Below, one piece after another: positions 52,376 to 60,241 of a DNA stretch of 64,000 nucleotides. The position numbers were made by a program, and so were the translations under genes. Every line of letters starts with the position of its first letter. Positions within the stretch are counted from its first letter, which is position 1. The DNA is from Bradyrhizobium sp. BR 10289 (GTDB taxonomy: Bacteria > Pseudomonadota > Alphaproteobacteria > Rhizobiales > Xanthobacteraceae): positions 62,001 through 126,000 of the forward strand of contig NZ_JACOFR010000011.1 of NCBI RefSeq assembly GCF_019455385.1, read 5' to 3'. The notes beneath the pieces are model-generated. The model made no database searches. It was not told the DNA's origin and worked only from the letters and a program-made list of their open reading frames with translations.

Positions 52376-52702
52376 ATCGAAACCACGCGTACGAATTACA
52401 GCGACGATGCACGCGATGATCGCCGCAGACCGCAAGGCCGGCCGTCATGACATGCCGATCGTGGCTGCGGATACGCCGCGCATATCTGCCTGCACAGACC
52501 GAAATGCCGATGACAAAGGTTCGAGTGGGGAAAGGGCACGCAAGGGCTCTTTGGTCCCGAACGCGGCGATGATGGCATTATGCCCCTGTTTTGCCCGACG
52601 TGTCAAACTTTTTTTCGAAAAATCCGCAGTCGTTTGATTTTGCAGCAGCGTGGCTACTGTGCATGGGGTTGTTTTCGAATTTTGGTCGCCGCAGCCCCCC
52701 GG
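52376..52702. other. Intergenic region with no convincing gene
   Basis: This stretch of 327 bases carries short frames without ribosome binding sites or family features. The left half may be a transcript leader or remnant. It marks the change from the accessory block to core genes. Confidence 0.5.
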
Positions 52703-53440
52703 TTATCCCGGCACCAGCTCGGTCAGCGAGCGGATGATGCGGTCGGGCTTGATGGTCGATCCCTCCGGCAGGCCCTCGCCATGCGCGTCGAGCCAGATCG
52801 CATAGATGCCGAGGCGCTGCGGCGTCACGACTTCCCATTCCAGATTGTCGCCAATCATCCAGGTGTCTTTCGCGGTGACGCCGAGCGCTTCCATCGCATG
52901 CAGATAGGCACGCTCCTCGGGCTTGCCGAAACCGTGCTCGCCCTCGATCTGGATGTGATCGAAGCGATGCGTCAGCTCGAAGCGCTCGACCTTGGCGCGC
53001 TGCATGTCGGCGGCGCCGTTGGTCACCAGTGCGAGCTTGACGCCGCGCGCCCTGAACGCGTCGATCGCATCATGCGCGCCGGGGAAGACGAAGATCGCTT
53101 CCTCGCGATAGGTGGTGAAGCGATTGGCGAGCCGATCGGCGAGATCGTCGGGGAGGGCGCGATGGCCTTGGGCCGCGAGCGCGGCAAAGCCGCCGCGCAC
53201 CGTGAGCCGGCGTGCCTCGCCGAGCTTCATGCGCCACTCCGCGCCCGCGGTCGACCAGAACTGCCGCGCATAGGCGAGTACGGCGGTTGCGACCTGCGCC
53301 GGCGGCAGCGGCGCGAGCTCCTCGGCGAACTCGTTGGCGATCGTGTTCCAGGCGATCTCCGGCCGGCCATAGGCCGACAGGATGGTGTCGTCCATGTCGA
53401 TCAGCATGGCGCGGGGAAGGGGCCTCATTGCAGTGCTCAT
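52703..53440 (-). CDS. HAD-superfamily hydrolase
   Basis: This protein of 245 residues has motif I MLIDMDDTILSAYG (DxDxT) near 12-25, motif II in LALVTNGAADMQRAKVE, and motif III/IV TWMIGDNLEWEVVTPQRLG. These residues bind magnesium and form the phospho-aspartate intermediate of HAD phosphatases. The substrate is unknown. The start ATG overlaps the hemF stop (ATGA), so the two are translationally coupled. Confidence 0.87.
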   Translation of the reverse strand: MSTAMRPLPRAMLIDMDDTILSAYGRPEIAWNTIANEFAEELAPLPPAQVATAVLAYARQFWSTAGAEWRMKLGEARRLTVRGGFAALAAQGHRALPDDLADRLANRFTTYREEAIFVFPGAHDAIDAFRARGVKLALVTNGAADMQRAKVERFELTHRFDHIQIEGEHGFGKPEERAYLHAMEALGVTAKDTWMIGDNLEWEVVTPQRLGIYAIWLDAHGEGLPEGSTIKPDRIIRSLTELVPG

Positions 53441-54336
53441 GGCCATTTCACCTCCGGCGGCAGCGACGACAGGATGGAGTCCACATTGCCGCCGGTCTTG
53501 AGTCCGAAGATGGTGCCGCGGTCGTAGAGCAGGTTGAATTCGACGTAGCGCCCGCGCCGGACCAGCTGCTCCTCGCGGTCTTCAGTGGTCCAGGCGCTCG
53601 CGAAATTGCGCCGCACGAGTTCAGGATAGATCTTCAGGAAGGCGCGGCCGACGTCCTGCGTGAAAGCAAGGTCCGCGTCCCAGTCGCCGCTGTCATGCCA
53701 GTCGTAGAAGATGCCGCCGATGCCGCGCGCCTCTTTCCGGTGCGGCAGGTAGAAATACTCGTCGCACCACTTTTTGTATTTGTCGTAATCGGCAACGCCG
53801 CCCGGCTGGTCGCAGGCTTGCTTCATCGCGGCATGAAAGGCGAGCGTGTCGGCATCGTCCTGCGTACGCCGGCGGTCGAGCACCGGCGTCAGGTCCGCGC
53901 CACCGCCGAACCACGCCTTTGTGGTGACGACGAAGCGCGTGTTCATGTGCACCGCCGGCACATGCGGATTGCGCATGTGCGCGATCAGCGAGATGCCCGA
54001 GGCCCAGAAGCGCGGGTCCTCGGCCGCGCCCGGAATCTGCGCGCGAAACTCCGGTGCGAACTCGCCATGCACGGTCGAGCAGTGCACGCCGACCTTCTCG
54101 AACAGCCGGCCATGCATCATCGACATCACGCCGCCGCCGCCGGCCGCGCCTGAGTGATCGGTGCGCTGCCAGGGCGTCCGCTTGAAGCGGCCGGCCTCGC
54201 CCGGATAGAGATGTTCGGGAGCGTCGTCTTCCAGACGTTCGAAGCTCGCGCAGATGTCATCGCGCAAGCTCTCGAACCAGCTGCGGGCGCGGGCCTTGCG
54301 GTCTTCGATTACGGTCGGGTCAATTGCCGATGTCAT
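53437..54336 (-). CDS. hemF: Oxygen-dependent coproporphyrinogen III oxidase
   Basis: This enzyme oxidatively decarboxylates coproporphyrinogen III to protoporphyrinogen IX in aerobic heme synthesis. It has 299 residues, the usual length. It has GGGGVMSMMHGRLFEKVGVH, HMNTRFVVT, WFGGGADLTP and the late signature RGRYVEFNLLYDRGTIFGL. It is cytoplasmic. It overlaps the downstream HAD gene, and the upstream PTPS-like gene runs in the same direction four bases away, so this part may be one transcription unit (queE, PTPS, hemF, HAD). Confidence 0.95.
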   Translation of the reverse strand: MTSAIDPTVIEDRKARARSWFESLRDDICASFERLEDDAPEHLYPGEAGRFKRTPWQRTDHSGAAGGGGVMSMMHGRLFEKVGVHCSTVHGEFAPEFRAQIPGAAEDPRFWASGISLIAHMRNPHVPAVHMNTRFVVTTKAWFGGGADLTPVLDRRRTQDDADTLAFHAAMKQACDQPGGVADYDKYKKWCDEYFYLPHRKEARGIGGIFYDWHDSGDWDADLAFTQDVGRAFLKIYPELVRRNFASAWTTEDREEQLVRRGRYVEFNLLYDRGTIFGLKTGGNVDSILSSLPPEVKWP

Positions 54337-54340
54337 GTCG

Positions 54341-54706
54341 TCATCCCTGCGGACCGTAATAGGTGCAGCTCTCGTTGCAACTGTCGCGGTGAATGCTGAC
54401 GCGGGTGAGCTTACCGATATGCTGGAGCCGCTCCCAGACGAAGCGCGAGATGTTTTCCAGCGTCGGCGTGCCCAGTGCCTCGATCTTGTTGAGGAACTTG
54501 TGGTCCAGCGCCAGCCGCACCTCCTCCATCGCGCGCTGGAGCAGGCCGAGATCGACCACCATGCCCGTCTTGGGATCCGGCGTGCCGCGCACCGTCACCT
54601 CGGCGCGAAAGGAGTGGCCGTGGATTTCTTCACTGGCGGCACCAAAGGTCGTCCCCGACAGCGAATGCGCCGCCTCGAAGCGGAACGATTTCGTCAATTC
54701 CCACAT
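54341..54706 (-). CDS. 6-carboxy/6-pyruvoyl-tetrahydropterin synthase homolog (QueD or PTPS-III type)
   Basis: This protein of 121 residues has the family zinc ligands H14, H29 and H31 (FEAAHS and HGHSF) and the catalytic Asp-His in LALDHKFLN. The catalytic Cys of QueD (CxxxHGH) is absent. The aligned position is Ser and the motif is SEEIHGH, which fits ExxHGH, the PTPS-III signature linked to folate synthesis. The gene sits 17 bases after queE, which points to queuosine instead. I chose the ATG of MWELTKSF. A TTG five codons upstream is also possible. Confidence 0.8.
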   Translation of the reverse strand: MWELTKSFRFEAAHSLSGTTFGAASEEIHGHSFRAEVTVRGTPDPKTGMVVDLGLLQRAMEEVRLALDHKFLNKIEALGTPTLENISRFVWERLQHIGKLTRVSIHRDSCNESCTYYGPQG

Positions 54707-54723
54707 CTGTCCGAAAACCAATC

Positions 54724-55356
54724 CTATCTGATGCCGAGCGATTTATGCGTCTGCACGCTGAGCCGCCATTGCGGATGGCGCAGGCAATAGTCGATCGCGC
54801 GCGCGGTGTTCTCCGTCACCTCGGGTCCGTCCATCGGTTGCAGCGAGAAGCGCTCGAAGGCGAGGCCCTCGAACGTCTCGGGGGCGGCAAGCGCCTGCGG
54901 GTAGACCAGCTTGAGCTCGTGGCCGTGGCGCTGGACCAACTCGCTGCCGCCCTTGGGGCTGACGCAGATCCAGTCGAGCCCTGCGGGCGCCTCGATCGTG
55001 CCGTTGGTCTCGACGCCGATCTCGAAGCCGCGCGCATGCAGCGCGCCGATCAGATCAGTATCGACCTGGAGCAGCGGCTCGCCGCCCGTCAGCACCGCAT
55101 AGCGGTTATGGGGCGAGGCGGTCCATTGCGCGGCGATGGTGTCGGCAAGCTCCGCAGCCGACGCGTAGCGTCCGCCGAGCGTGCCGTCGGTCCCGACGAA
55201 ATCCGTGTCGCAGAATTTGCAGGTTGCTGACTGCCGGTCGGCCTCGCGGCCACTCCAGAGGTTGCAGCCGGCGAAACGGCAGAACACCGACGCGCGCCCG
55301 GCATGGGCGCCCTCGCCTTGCAGGGTCAGGAAGATCTCCTTGACCGCGTAACTCAA
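54724..55356 (-). CDS. queE: 7-carboxy-7-deazaguanine synthase
   Basis: This radical SAM enzyme converts 6-carboxytetrahydropterin to 7-carboxy-7-deazaguanine in queuosine synthesis. It has 210 residues. The cluster Cys are C31, C46 and C49 in the CX14CX2C arrangement of the shorter QueE type. VFCRFAGCNLW and TGGEPLLQVD (SAM-binding GGE) are clear. It begins with TTG behind GAGGAGAGGCC. It is the first gene of a probable queE-PTPS-hemF-HAD unit. Confidence 0.92.
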   Translation of the reverse strand: MSYAVKEIFLTLQGEGAHAGRASVFCRFAGCNLWSGREADRQSATCKFCDTDFVGTDGTLGGRYASAAELADTIAAQWTASPHNRYAVLTGGEPLLQVDTDLIGALHARGFEIGVETNGTIEAPAGLDWICVSPKGGSELVQRHGHELKLVYPQALAAPETFEGLAFERFSLQPMDGPEVTENTARAIDYCLRHPQWRLSVQTHKSLGIR

Positions 55357-55374
55357 TGGCCTCTCCTCAACATC

Positions 55375-55833
55375 TCAAGCTTGCGGGTTCCGAAGCTGTC
55401 GCAGCGCCTCGCCTGCGGCCATCGCCGCGGTCATGGCGACATTGAGCGACCGCAGCCCCGGATGGATCGGGATCACCAGCCGGGCATCAGCGGCCGCGAC
55501 CACGGCGTCGGTGACGCCCGCGCTCTCGCGCCCGAATAGCAGGATGTCCGACCTCTGGTAATGAAAATCGCGGTAATCGGTGGCGGCCTTGGTGGTGAAC
55601 AGCAGCAGGCGGTAGCCATGTGCGGCGCGCCATTCCTCGAACCTGGACCAAGAATCGTGGCGGGTCAGGTTGACATGGTCGAGGTAATCCATTCCCGCCC
55701 GGCGGAACAGGCGGTCGGAGACGGGGAAGCCCGCCGGTTCGATGATATGGGCGGCGATGCCGAGACAGGCGCAGAGCCTGAGAATCGTGCCGGTGTTCTG
55801 GGCGATATCGGGTTGGAAAAGCGCGATCTGCAT
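55375..55833 (-). CDS. trmL: tRNA (cytidine/uridine(34)-2'-O)-methyltransferase
   Basis: This SPOUT-family enzyme methylates the wobble ribose in tRNA-Leu. It has 152 residues, the usual size. It has ALFQPDIAQNTGTILRLCAC at the start, the SAM-knot part DILLFGRESAGV, and the end HPGLRSLNVAMTAAMAAGEA (motif 3). I chose the ATG at MQIALFQ. It is upstream of queE in the same direction. Confidence 0.93.
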   Translation of the reverse strand: MQIALFQPDIAQNTGTILRLCACLGIAAHIIEPAGFPVSDRLFRRAGMDYLDHVNLTRHDSWSRFEEWRAAHGYRLLLFTTKAATDYRDFHYQRSDILLFGRESAGVTDAVVAAADARLVIPIHPGLRSLNVAMTAAMAAGEALRQLRNPQA

Positions 55834-56112
55834 GGGCTGTATCGGATGGGTGGCGGGCCGGAAATGTCTCAATAAAACATCGCTGGCCGCGGAATTCGTG
55901 CATTGCACGCCCGCACGCCGTTAGCGGGCTTGCGCTCGCCCGGCAAGGGTGCCAATAGAACGATTCTGGACTGCTGTTTTCGCCTTGTTTTGGTGGGGAC
56001 AAGCCAAGTCCTGCCGCCGCGGGGGGCCGCGGGCGCTGGCAGCACTGTTCCGGGGACCTTGGGGGCTCCTGGAGCGGTTCCACCGGCAGCATAAGAAGAA
56101 AGGGTTGGAATC
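55834..56112. other. Divergent gap upstream of trmL and the bc1 operon
   Basis: This stretch of 279 bases would hold the promoters of trmL (left) and of the Rieske/cytochrome b-c1 genes (right). No clear -35/-10 pair or palindrome could be assigned. A short GGTTGGAATC precedes the GTG start of the Rieske gene. Confidence 0.4.
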
Positions 56113-56643
56113 GTGACGACAGCGTCTTCGGCGGACCATCCGACACGCCGTGATTTCTTATTCGTTGCAACGGGGGCGGCTGCAGCAGTAGGGGGCGCAG
56201 CTGCGCTCTGGCCCTTCATCTCCCAAATGAATCCTGATGCGTCGACCATCGCGGCCGGTGCGCCGATCGAGGTCGATCTCAGCCCGGTCGCCGAGGGGCA
56301 GGACATCAAGGTGTTCTGGCGCGGCAAGCCGATCTACATCAGTCACCGCACCAAGAAACAGATCGACGAGGCCCGCGCCGTCAACGTGGCGAGCCTGCCC
56401 GATCCGCAGAGCGACGAGGCCCGGGTCAAGTCCGGCCACGAGCAATGGTTGGTCGTGATCGGCATCTGCACCCATCTCGGCTGCATCCCGATCGCCCACG
56501 AAGGCAATTACGACGGGTTCTTCTGCCCCTGCCATGGTTCGCAGTACGATTCGTCCGGCCGCATCCGCCAGGGGCCCGCGCCCGCGAACCTGCCGGTGCC
56601 GCCGTACACTTTCGTTTCTGACACCAAAATCCAGATCGGCTGA
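56113..56643 (+). CDS. petA: Ubiquinol-cytochrome c reductase Rieske iron-sulfur subunit
   Basis: This is the iron-sulfur subunit of the cytochrome bc1 complex (fbcF in Bradyrhizobium), 176 residues. An N-terminal Tat-type motif TRRDFLF and one membrane helix (about 14-34) come first. The cluster ligands lie in CTHLGC and CPCHGSQYD (two Cys and two His). It is located at the periplasmic face. It starts with GTG. The cytochrome b/c1 gene follows in the same direction 62 bases later, forming the fbcFH operon. Confidence 0.95.
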   Translation: MTTASSADHPTRRDFLFVATGAAAAVGGAAALWPFISQMNPDASTIAAGAPIEVDLSPVAEGQDIKVFWRGKPIYISHRTKKQIDEARAVNVASLPDPQSDEARVKSGHEQWLVVIGICTHLGCIPIAHEGNYDGFFCPCHGSQYDSSGRIRQGPAPANLPVPPYTFVSDTKIQIG

Positions 56644-56705
56644 GTTTCGGACCCGCGTCCGAAGCTTCGCGCCGTCTCGTCGTTTTATTTCCTCAGGATC
56701 GCATC

Positions 56706-58778
56706 ATGAGCGGACCATCCGACTTCCAGCCGAGTAACCCGGCCCTGCAATGGCTCGAGCGGCGCCTGCCGATCCTCGGCCTCATGCACTCTTCTTTCGT
56801 CGTCTATCCCACGCCGCGTAACCTGAACTATTGGTGGACCTTCGGCGCCATCCTCTCCTTCATGCTGGGGATGCAGATCCTGACCGGCGTGATCCTGGCG
56901 ATGCACTACACGCCGCATGCCGATCTCGCCTTCAAGTCGGTCGAGCTGATCGTCCGCGACGTGAACTACGGCTGGCTGCTGCGCAATATGCACGCCTGCG
57001 GCGCGTCGATGTTCTTCTTCGCGGTCTACGTCCACATGCTGCGCGGTCTCTATTACGGTTCCTACAAGGAGCCGCGCGAGGTGCTCTGGATCCTCGGCGT
57101 CATCATCTACTTGCTGATGATGGCGACCGGCTTCATGGGCTACGTGCTGCCGTGGGGCCAGATGAGCTTCTGGGGCGCCACCGTCATCACCAATCTGTTC
57201 TCTGCCATCCCCTATGTCGGCGAGAGCATCGTGACGCTGTTGTGGGGCGGCTATTCGGTCGGCAACCCGACGCTGAACCGCTTCTTCTCGCTTCACTATC
57301 TGCTGCCGTTCCTGATTGCGGGCGTCGTCGTGCTGCACGTCTGGGCGCTGCATGTGGCCGGCCAGAACAATCCTGACGGTGTCGAGCCGAAGACGGAAAA
57401 GGACACGGTGCCGTTCACGCCGCACGCGACCATCAAGGACATGTTCGGCGTCGCCTGCTTTATGCTGCTTTACGCCTGGTTCATCTTCTACATGCCGAAC
57501 TACCTCGGCGACGCCGACAACTACATCCCGGCGAACCCGGGCGTGACACCCCCGCACATCGTGCCGGAATGGTATTACCTGCCGTTCTACGCCATCCTGC
57601 GCTCGATCCCGAACAAGCTCGCGGGCGTCATCGCAATGTTCTCGGCGATCATCATCCTCTGCTTCCTGCCCTGGCTGGATGCAGCAAAGACGAAGTCGTC
57701 GAAGTACCGGCCCTTGGCCAAACAGTTCTTCTGGATCTTCGTCGCGGTCTGCATCCTGCTCGGTTATCTCGGTGCGCAGCCGCCGGAAGGCATCTACGTG
57801 ATCGCCGGCCGGGTGCTGACGGTCTGCTACTTCGCCTACTTCCTGATCGTGCTGCCGCTGCTCTCTCGCATCGAGACGCCGCGGCCGGTGCCGAACTCGA
57901 TCTCGGATGCGGTCTTGGCGAAGACCGGCAGCCGGTCGACTCCGATGGTCTCGACCGCGATCGTGCTGGCGCTTGCCGGTTCGCTGTTCGCGGGCTCGAT
58001 CGACAGCGCGAAGGCGTCCGAAGGCAGCGACAAGCCGCCGGGCAACAAATGGTCGTTCTCGGGCCCGTTCGGCAAGTACGACCGCGGTGCGCTCCAGCGC
58101 GGCCTGAAGGTCTACAAGGAGGTCTGCGCCAACTGCCATGGCCTGTCCTACGTCGCCTTCCGCAACCTCGCCGAGCCCGGCGGTCCCGGCTATTCGGTGG
58201 CGCAGGCGGCGGCGTTTGCTTCCGACTACAAGGTGAAGGACGGTCCGAACGATGCCGGTGACATGTTCGAACGTCCGGGCCGGCCGGCGGACTATTTCCC
58301 CTCGCCCTTCCCGAACGAGCAGGCCGCCCGTGCGGCCAATGGTGGCGCGGCGCCGCCGGACTTGTCGCTGATCACCAAGGCGCGCTCCTACGGCCGCGGC
58401 TTCCCCTGGTTCATCTTCGACTTCTTCACCCAGTACCAGGAGCAGGGTCCGGACTACGTCGCGGCGGTGCTCCAGGGCTTCGACGACCACGTGCCGGAAG
58501 GCGTGACCATCCCGGAGGGCTCGTACTACAACAAGTACTTCCCGGGTCACGCCATCAAGATGCCGAAGCCGCTTAGCGACGGCCAGGTGACCTATGACGA
58601 CGGCTCGCCGACCACGGTCGCGCAATACGCCAAGGACGTCACCACGTTCCTGATGTGGACCGCCGAGCCGCACATGGAGGCACGCAAGCGCCTCGGCTTC
58701 CAGGTGTTCGTGTTCCTGATCATCTTCGCCTTCCTGATGTACTTCACCAAGAAGAAGGTCTGGGCCGACTCCCACTGA
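56706..58778 (+). CDS. fbcH: Fused cytochrome b/cytochrome c1 precursor
   Basis: This polyprotein of 690 residues carries cytochrome b (about 1-410, eight membrane helices, heme His in helices B and D, Qo motif PEWYYLPF). An internal signal peptide follows near 414-440 (MVSTAIVLALAGSLFAGSID, cleaved near AKAS). Cytochrome c1 is at about 441-690, with heme motif CANCH at 474-478 and a C-terminal anchor. Bradyrhizobium is known to make both from one gene and to cleave the product. A strong terminator follows. Confidence 0.96.
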   Translation: MSGPSDFQPSNPALQWLERRLPILGLMHSSFVVYPTPRNLNYWWTFGAILSFMLGMQILTGVILAMHYTPHADLAFKSVELIVRDVNYGWLLRNMHACGASMFFFAVYVHMLRGLYYGSYKEPREVLWILGVIIYLLMMATGFMGYVLPWGQMSFWGATVITNLFSAIPYVGESIVTLLWGGYSVGNPTLNRFFSLHYLLPFLIAGVVVLHVWALHVAGQNNPDGVEPKTEKDTVPFTPHATIKDMFGVACFMLLYAWFIFYMPNYLGDADNYIPANPGVTPPHIVPEWYYLPFYAILRSIPNKLAGVIAMFSAIIILCFLPWLDAAKTKSSKYRPLAKQFFWIFVAVCILLGYLGAQPPEGIYVIAGRVLTVCYFAYFLIVLPLLSRIETPRPVPNSISDAVLAKTGSRSTPMVSTAIVLALAGSLFAGSIDSAKASEGSDKPPGNKWSFSGPFGKYDRGALQRGLKVYKEVCANCHGLSYVAFRNLAEPGGPGYSVAQAAAFASDYKVKDGPNDAGDMFERPGRPADYFPSPFPNEQAARAANGGAAPPDLSLITKARSYGRGFPWFIFDFFTQYQEQGPDYVAAVLQGFDDHVPEGVTIPEGSYYNKYFPGHAIKMPKPLSDGQVTYDDGSPTTVAQYAKDVTTFLMWTAEPHMEARKRLGFQVFVFLIIFAFLMYFTKKKVWADSH

Positions 58779-58798
58779 GCGGCCAAGCCAAAATGAAG

Positions 58799-58822
58799 AA
58801 GCCCCGCAAGGGGCTTTTTTGT
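58799..58822 (+). terminator. Intrinsic terminator of the bc1 operon
   Basis: The hairpin AAGCCCC-gcaa-GGGGCTT is followed directly by a T run, 21 bases after the fbcH stop. Confidence 0.87.
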
Positions 58823-58825
58823 TGT

Positions 58826-58864
58826 CCTCATTCCGGGTTCGCGCTACGCGCGCCCGGAATGACG
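58826..58864. repeat. Short family E palindrome
   Basis: The arms CCTCATTCCGGG and CCCGGAATGACG form a single hairpin with a short GTTCGCGCTACGCGCG centre. It is the single-hairpin version of the element at 17636-17742. Confidence 0.65.
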
Positions 58865-58941
58865 AGAGTGTGGATTGCGCCGCGCGCTCCCAGCGGCCAA
58901 AATACCGCCAACCGCTCCCCACAACATCGTCGGAGGACACC

Positions 58942-59616
58942 ATGGGAACCGCCATCAGCTTCAAGCGTCCGGACGGCAAGGACGCCTCGGGCTATCTCGC
59001 CAACGCCGCCCGCGGCAATGCGCCGGGCGTGGTCGTGATCCAGGAATGGTGGGGCCTGTCGGACCAGATCAAGGGCCTGTGCGACCGATTTGCGCTCGCA
59101 GGCTTCGATGCGCTGGCGCCCGATCTCTACAAGGGCAAGGTGGTGCCGTATCACGACACCGACGCGGCCGGCAAAGAGATGAACTCGCTCGACTTCATGG
59201 ACGCCACCACGCAGACCGTGCGCGGCGCCGCGCAGTACCTGTCGCGCAACGGCGCCAAGGTCGGGCTGACCGGCTTCTGCCTCGGCGGCGCCGTCACCAT
59301 CATCGGCGCGGTGCATGTGCCGGAGCTCACCGCCGGCGTCGTGTTCTACGGCATCCCGCCGGAGCAGGCCGCCAAGCCCGCCGACGTCAAAATCCCGCTT
59401 CAGGCCCATTTCGCCAACAAGGACGATTGGTGCACGCCGGAACTGGTCAACAATTTCGAGAAGGCCATGAAGGCCGCCGGCAAGTCACTCGAGCTGTTCC
59501 GCTATGACGCCGAACACGCTTTCGTCAACGAGCAGCGCCAGGCCGTGCACGACCGCGAAGCCGCCGAGCTCGCCTGGGGCCGGGCGACGGAGTTTTTCCG
59601 GAAACATTTGGGGTAG
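58942..59616 (+). CDS. Dienelactone hydrolase family protein
   Basis: This alpha/beta hydrolase of 224 residues has the DLH triad pattern: Cys in GFCLGGAVT (about 113-121), Asp in HFANKDDWCTP, and His in YDAEHAFVNEQR. EWWGL near 35-39 is the oxyanion-region motif of the family. It would hydrolyse dienelactones or related esters, but many relatives have other substrates. The ATG follows CGGAGGACACC, and the open frame upstream is not family-like. Confidence 0.88.
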   Translation: MGTAISFKRPDGKDASGYLANAARGNAPGVVVIQEWWGLSDQIKGLCDRFALAGFDALAPDLYKGKVVPYHDTDAAGKEMNSLDFMDATTQTVRGAAQYLSRNGAKVGLTGFCLGGAVTIIGAVHVPELTAGVVFYGIPPEQAAKPADVKIPLQAHFANKDDWCTPELVNNFEKAMKAAGKSLELFRYDAEHAFVNEQRQAVHDREAAELAWGRATEFFRKHLG

Positions 59617-59717
59617 GGGCGCCCCAAGGTGTCCCGCGAGCGGCTTTTCGTCTCGGTGTAGACCAACTATACTGGCGCCGTTCCGCTACTCTGTCGCGGT
59701 GGGACGGAGCTGGAGCC

Positions 59718-60026
59718 ATGGCCGAGCCGGACCCGCATGAAGATGGTGCCAAGGTGGCAAGTCACACCTTGGCCTTTCTGCGTGCGCTCGACCGGAAAAT
59801 GGACCTGGTGCTCGAAACCCAAGCTCGCCATACCGAGCGCTTCGGACGTCTGGAGCGCGACGTCGCAGAAGTGCGCCGGGACCTGACTGAGATTAAGAGC
59901 GATATCGCACTTTTGGAGAACAAGACGCTCACCGCGCAAACCGAGATCCTTTCGCTGCTACATCGTATCGAGCAATCAGCGGCGCCTGCGATTGACCAGT
60001 TCGAGGATGCGCCGCCCAGCCGGTAG
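59718..60026 (+). CDS. Coiled-coil protein (102 aa)
   Basis: This protein of 102 residues is mostly helical, with heptad-like stretches: LAFLRALDRKMDLVLETQAR, RFGRLERDVAEVRRDLTEIK and DIALLENKTLTAQTEILSLL. It has no membrane segment. The ATG follows GGAGCTGGAGCC. I do not recognise the family. A coiled-coil dimer is likely. Confidence 0.7.
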   Translation: MAEPDPHEDGAKVASHTLAFLRALDRKMDLVLETQARHTERFGRLERDVAEVRRDLTEIKSDIALLENKTLTAQTEILSLLHRIEQSAAPAIDQFEDAPPSR

Positions 60027-60044
60027 GCAGGGCCCGCCCACCCT

Positions 60045-60073
60045 TGACGTCGTCCCCGCGCCATGGTGAGTAT
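60045..60073 (+). promoter_or_regulatory. Candidate promoter of the trp leader
   Basis: A -35 box TTGACG (60045-60050) and, 17 bases on, a weak -10-like GAGTAT (60068-60073) place the transcript start near 60080, the A of the leader-peptide ATG. In rhizobia the trp leader transcript is leaderless, and this spacing agrees with that. Confidence 0.55.
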
Positions 60074-60079
60074 CCGGCC

Positions 60080-60127
60080 ATGAGCACCGCCGTCCGCCCA
60101 GCCCGTCTTTGGTGGCGCACCTCCTAA
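60080..60127 (+). CDS. trpL: trp leader peptide with tandem Trp codons
   Basis: This reading frame encodes MSTAVRPARLWWRTS and stops with TAA. Two adjacent Trp codons (TGG TGG) lie at residues 11-12, as needed for ribosome-mediated attenuation of trpE(G). It matches the size and Trp placement of rhizobial leader peptides, which are also reported to act in trans. No ribosome binding site precedes it, consistent with leaderless translation. Confidence 0.82.
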   Translation: MSTAVRPARLWWRTS

Positions 60128-60200
60128 GAGGTGGCCGGTGCGATTTATTCTTCCAAATCGTCTGAGGTCGCCTGCACAGTGCGGCGGCCCGATCGTTTGT
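60118..60200 (+). promoter_or_regulatory. trp attenuator with alternative hairpins
   Basis: After the Trp codons several competing stems can be drawn. CACCTC-ctaa-GAGGTG (60118-60133) overlaps the leader stop. CGATTT-N8-AAATCG lies at 60141-60160. A terminator-like stem pairs GGTCGCC (60166-60172) with GGCGGCC (60183-60189), one wobble, and is followed by CGATCGTTTG with only a short T run. Fold predictions would be needed to fix the antiterminator. The released leader RNA would be about 110-120 bases. Confidence 0.68.
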
Positions 60201-60241
60201 CCTGTGTGGCGTTTCCTCGGCAAGTTTCGTAAGAGGACGAC

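Noticed and set aside
52407..52637. Plus-strand frame of 76 codons in the gap before the HAD gene
   Set aside because: It has no clear ribosome binding site, mixed composition and no family resemblance.
56685..58979. Antisense open frame of over 760 codons across the cytochrome b/c1 gene
   Set aside because: Its length comes from strong codon bias of fbcH. The protein is Arg/His/Asp/Val-rich with no motif, and the sense strand is certain.
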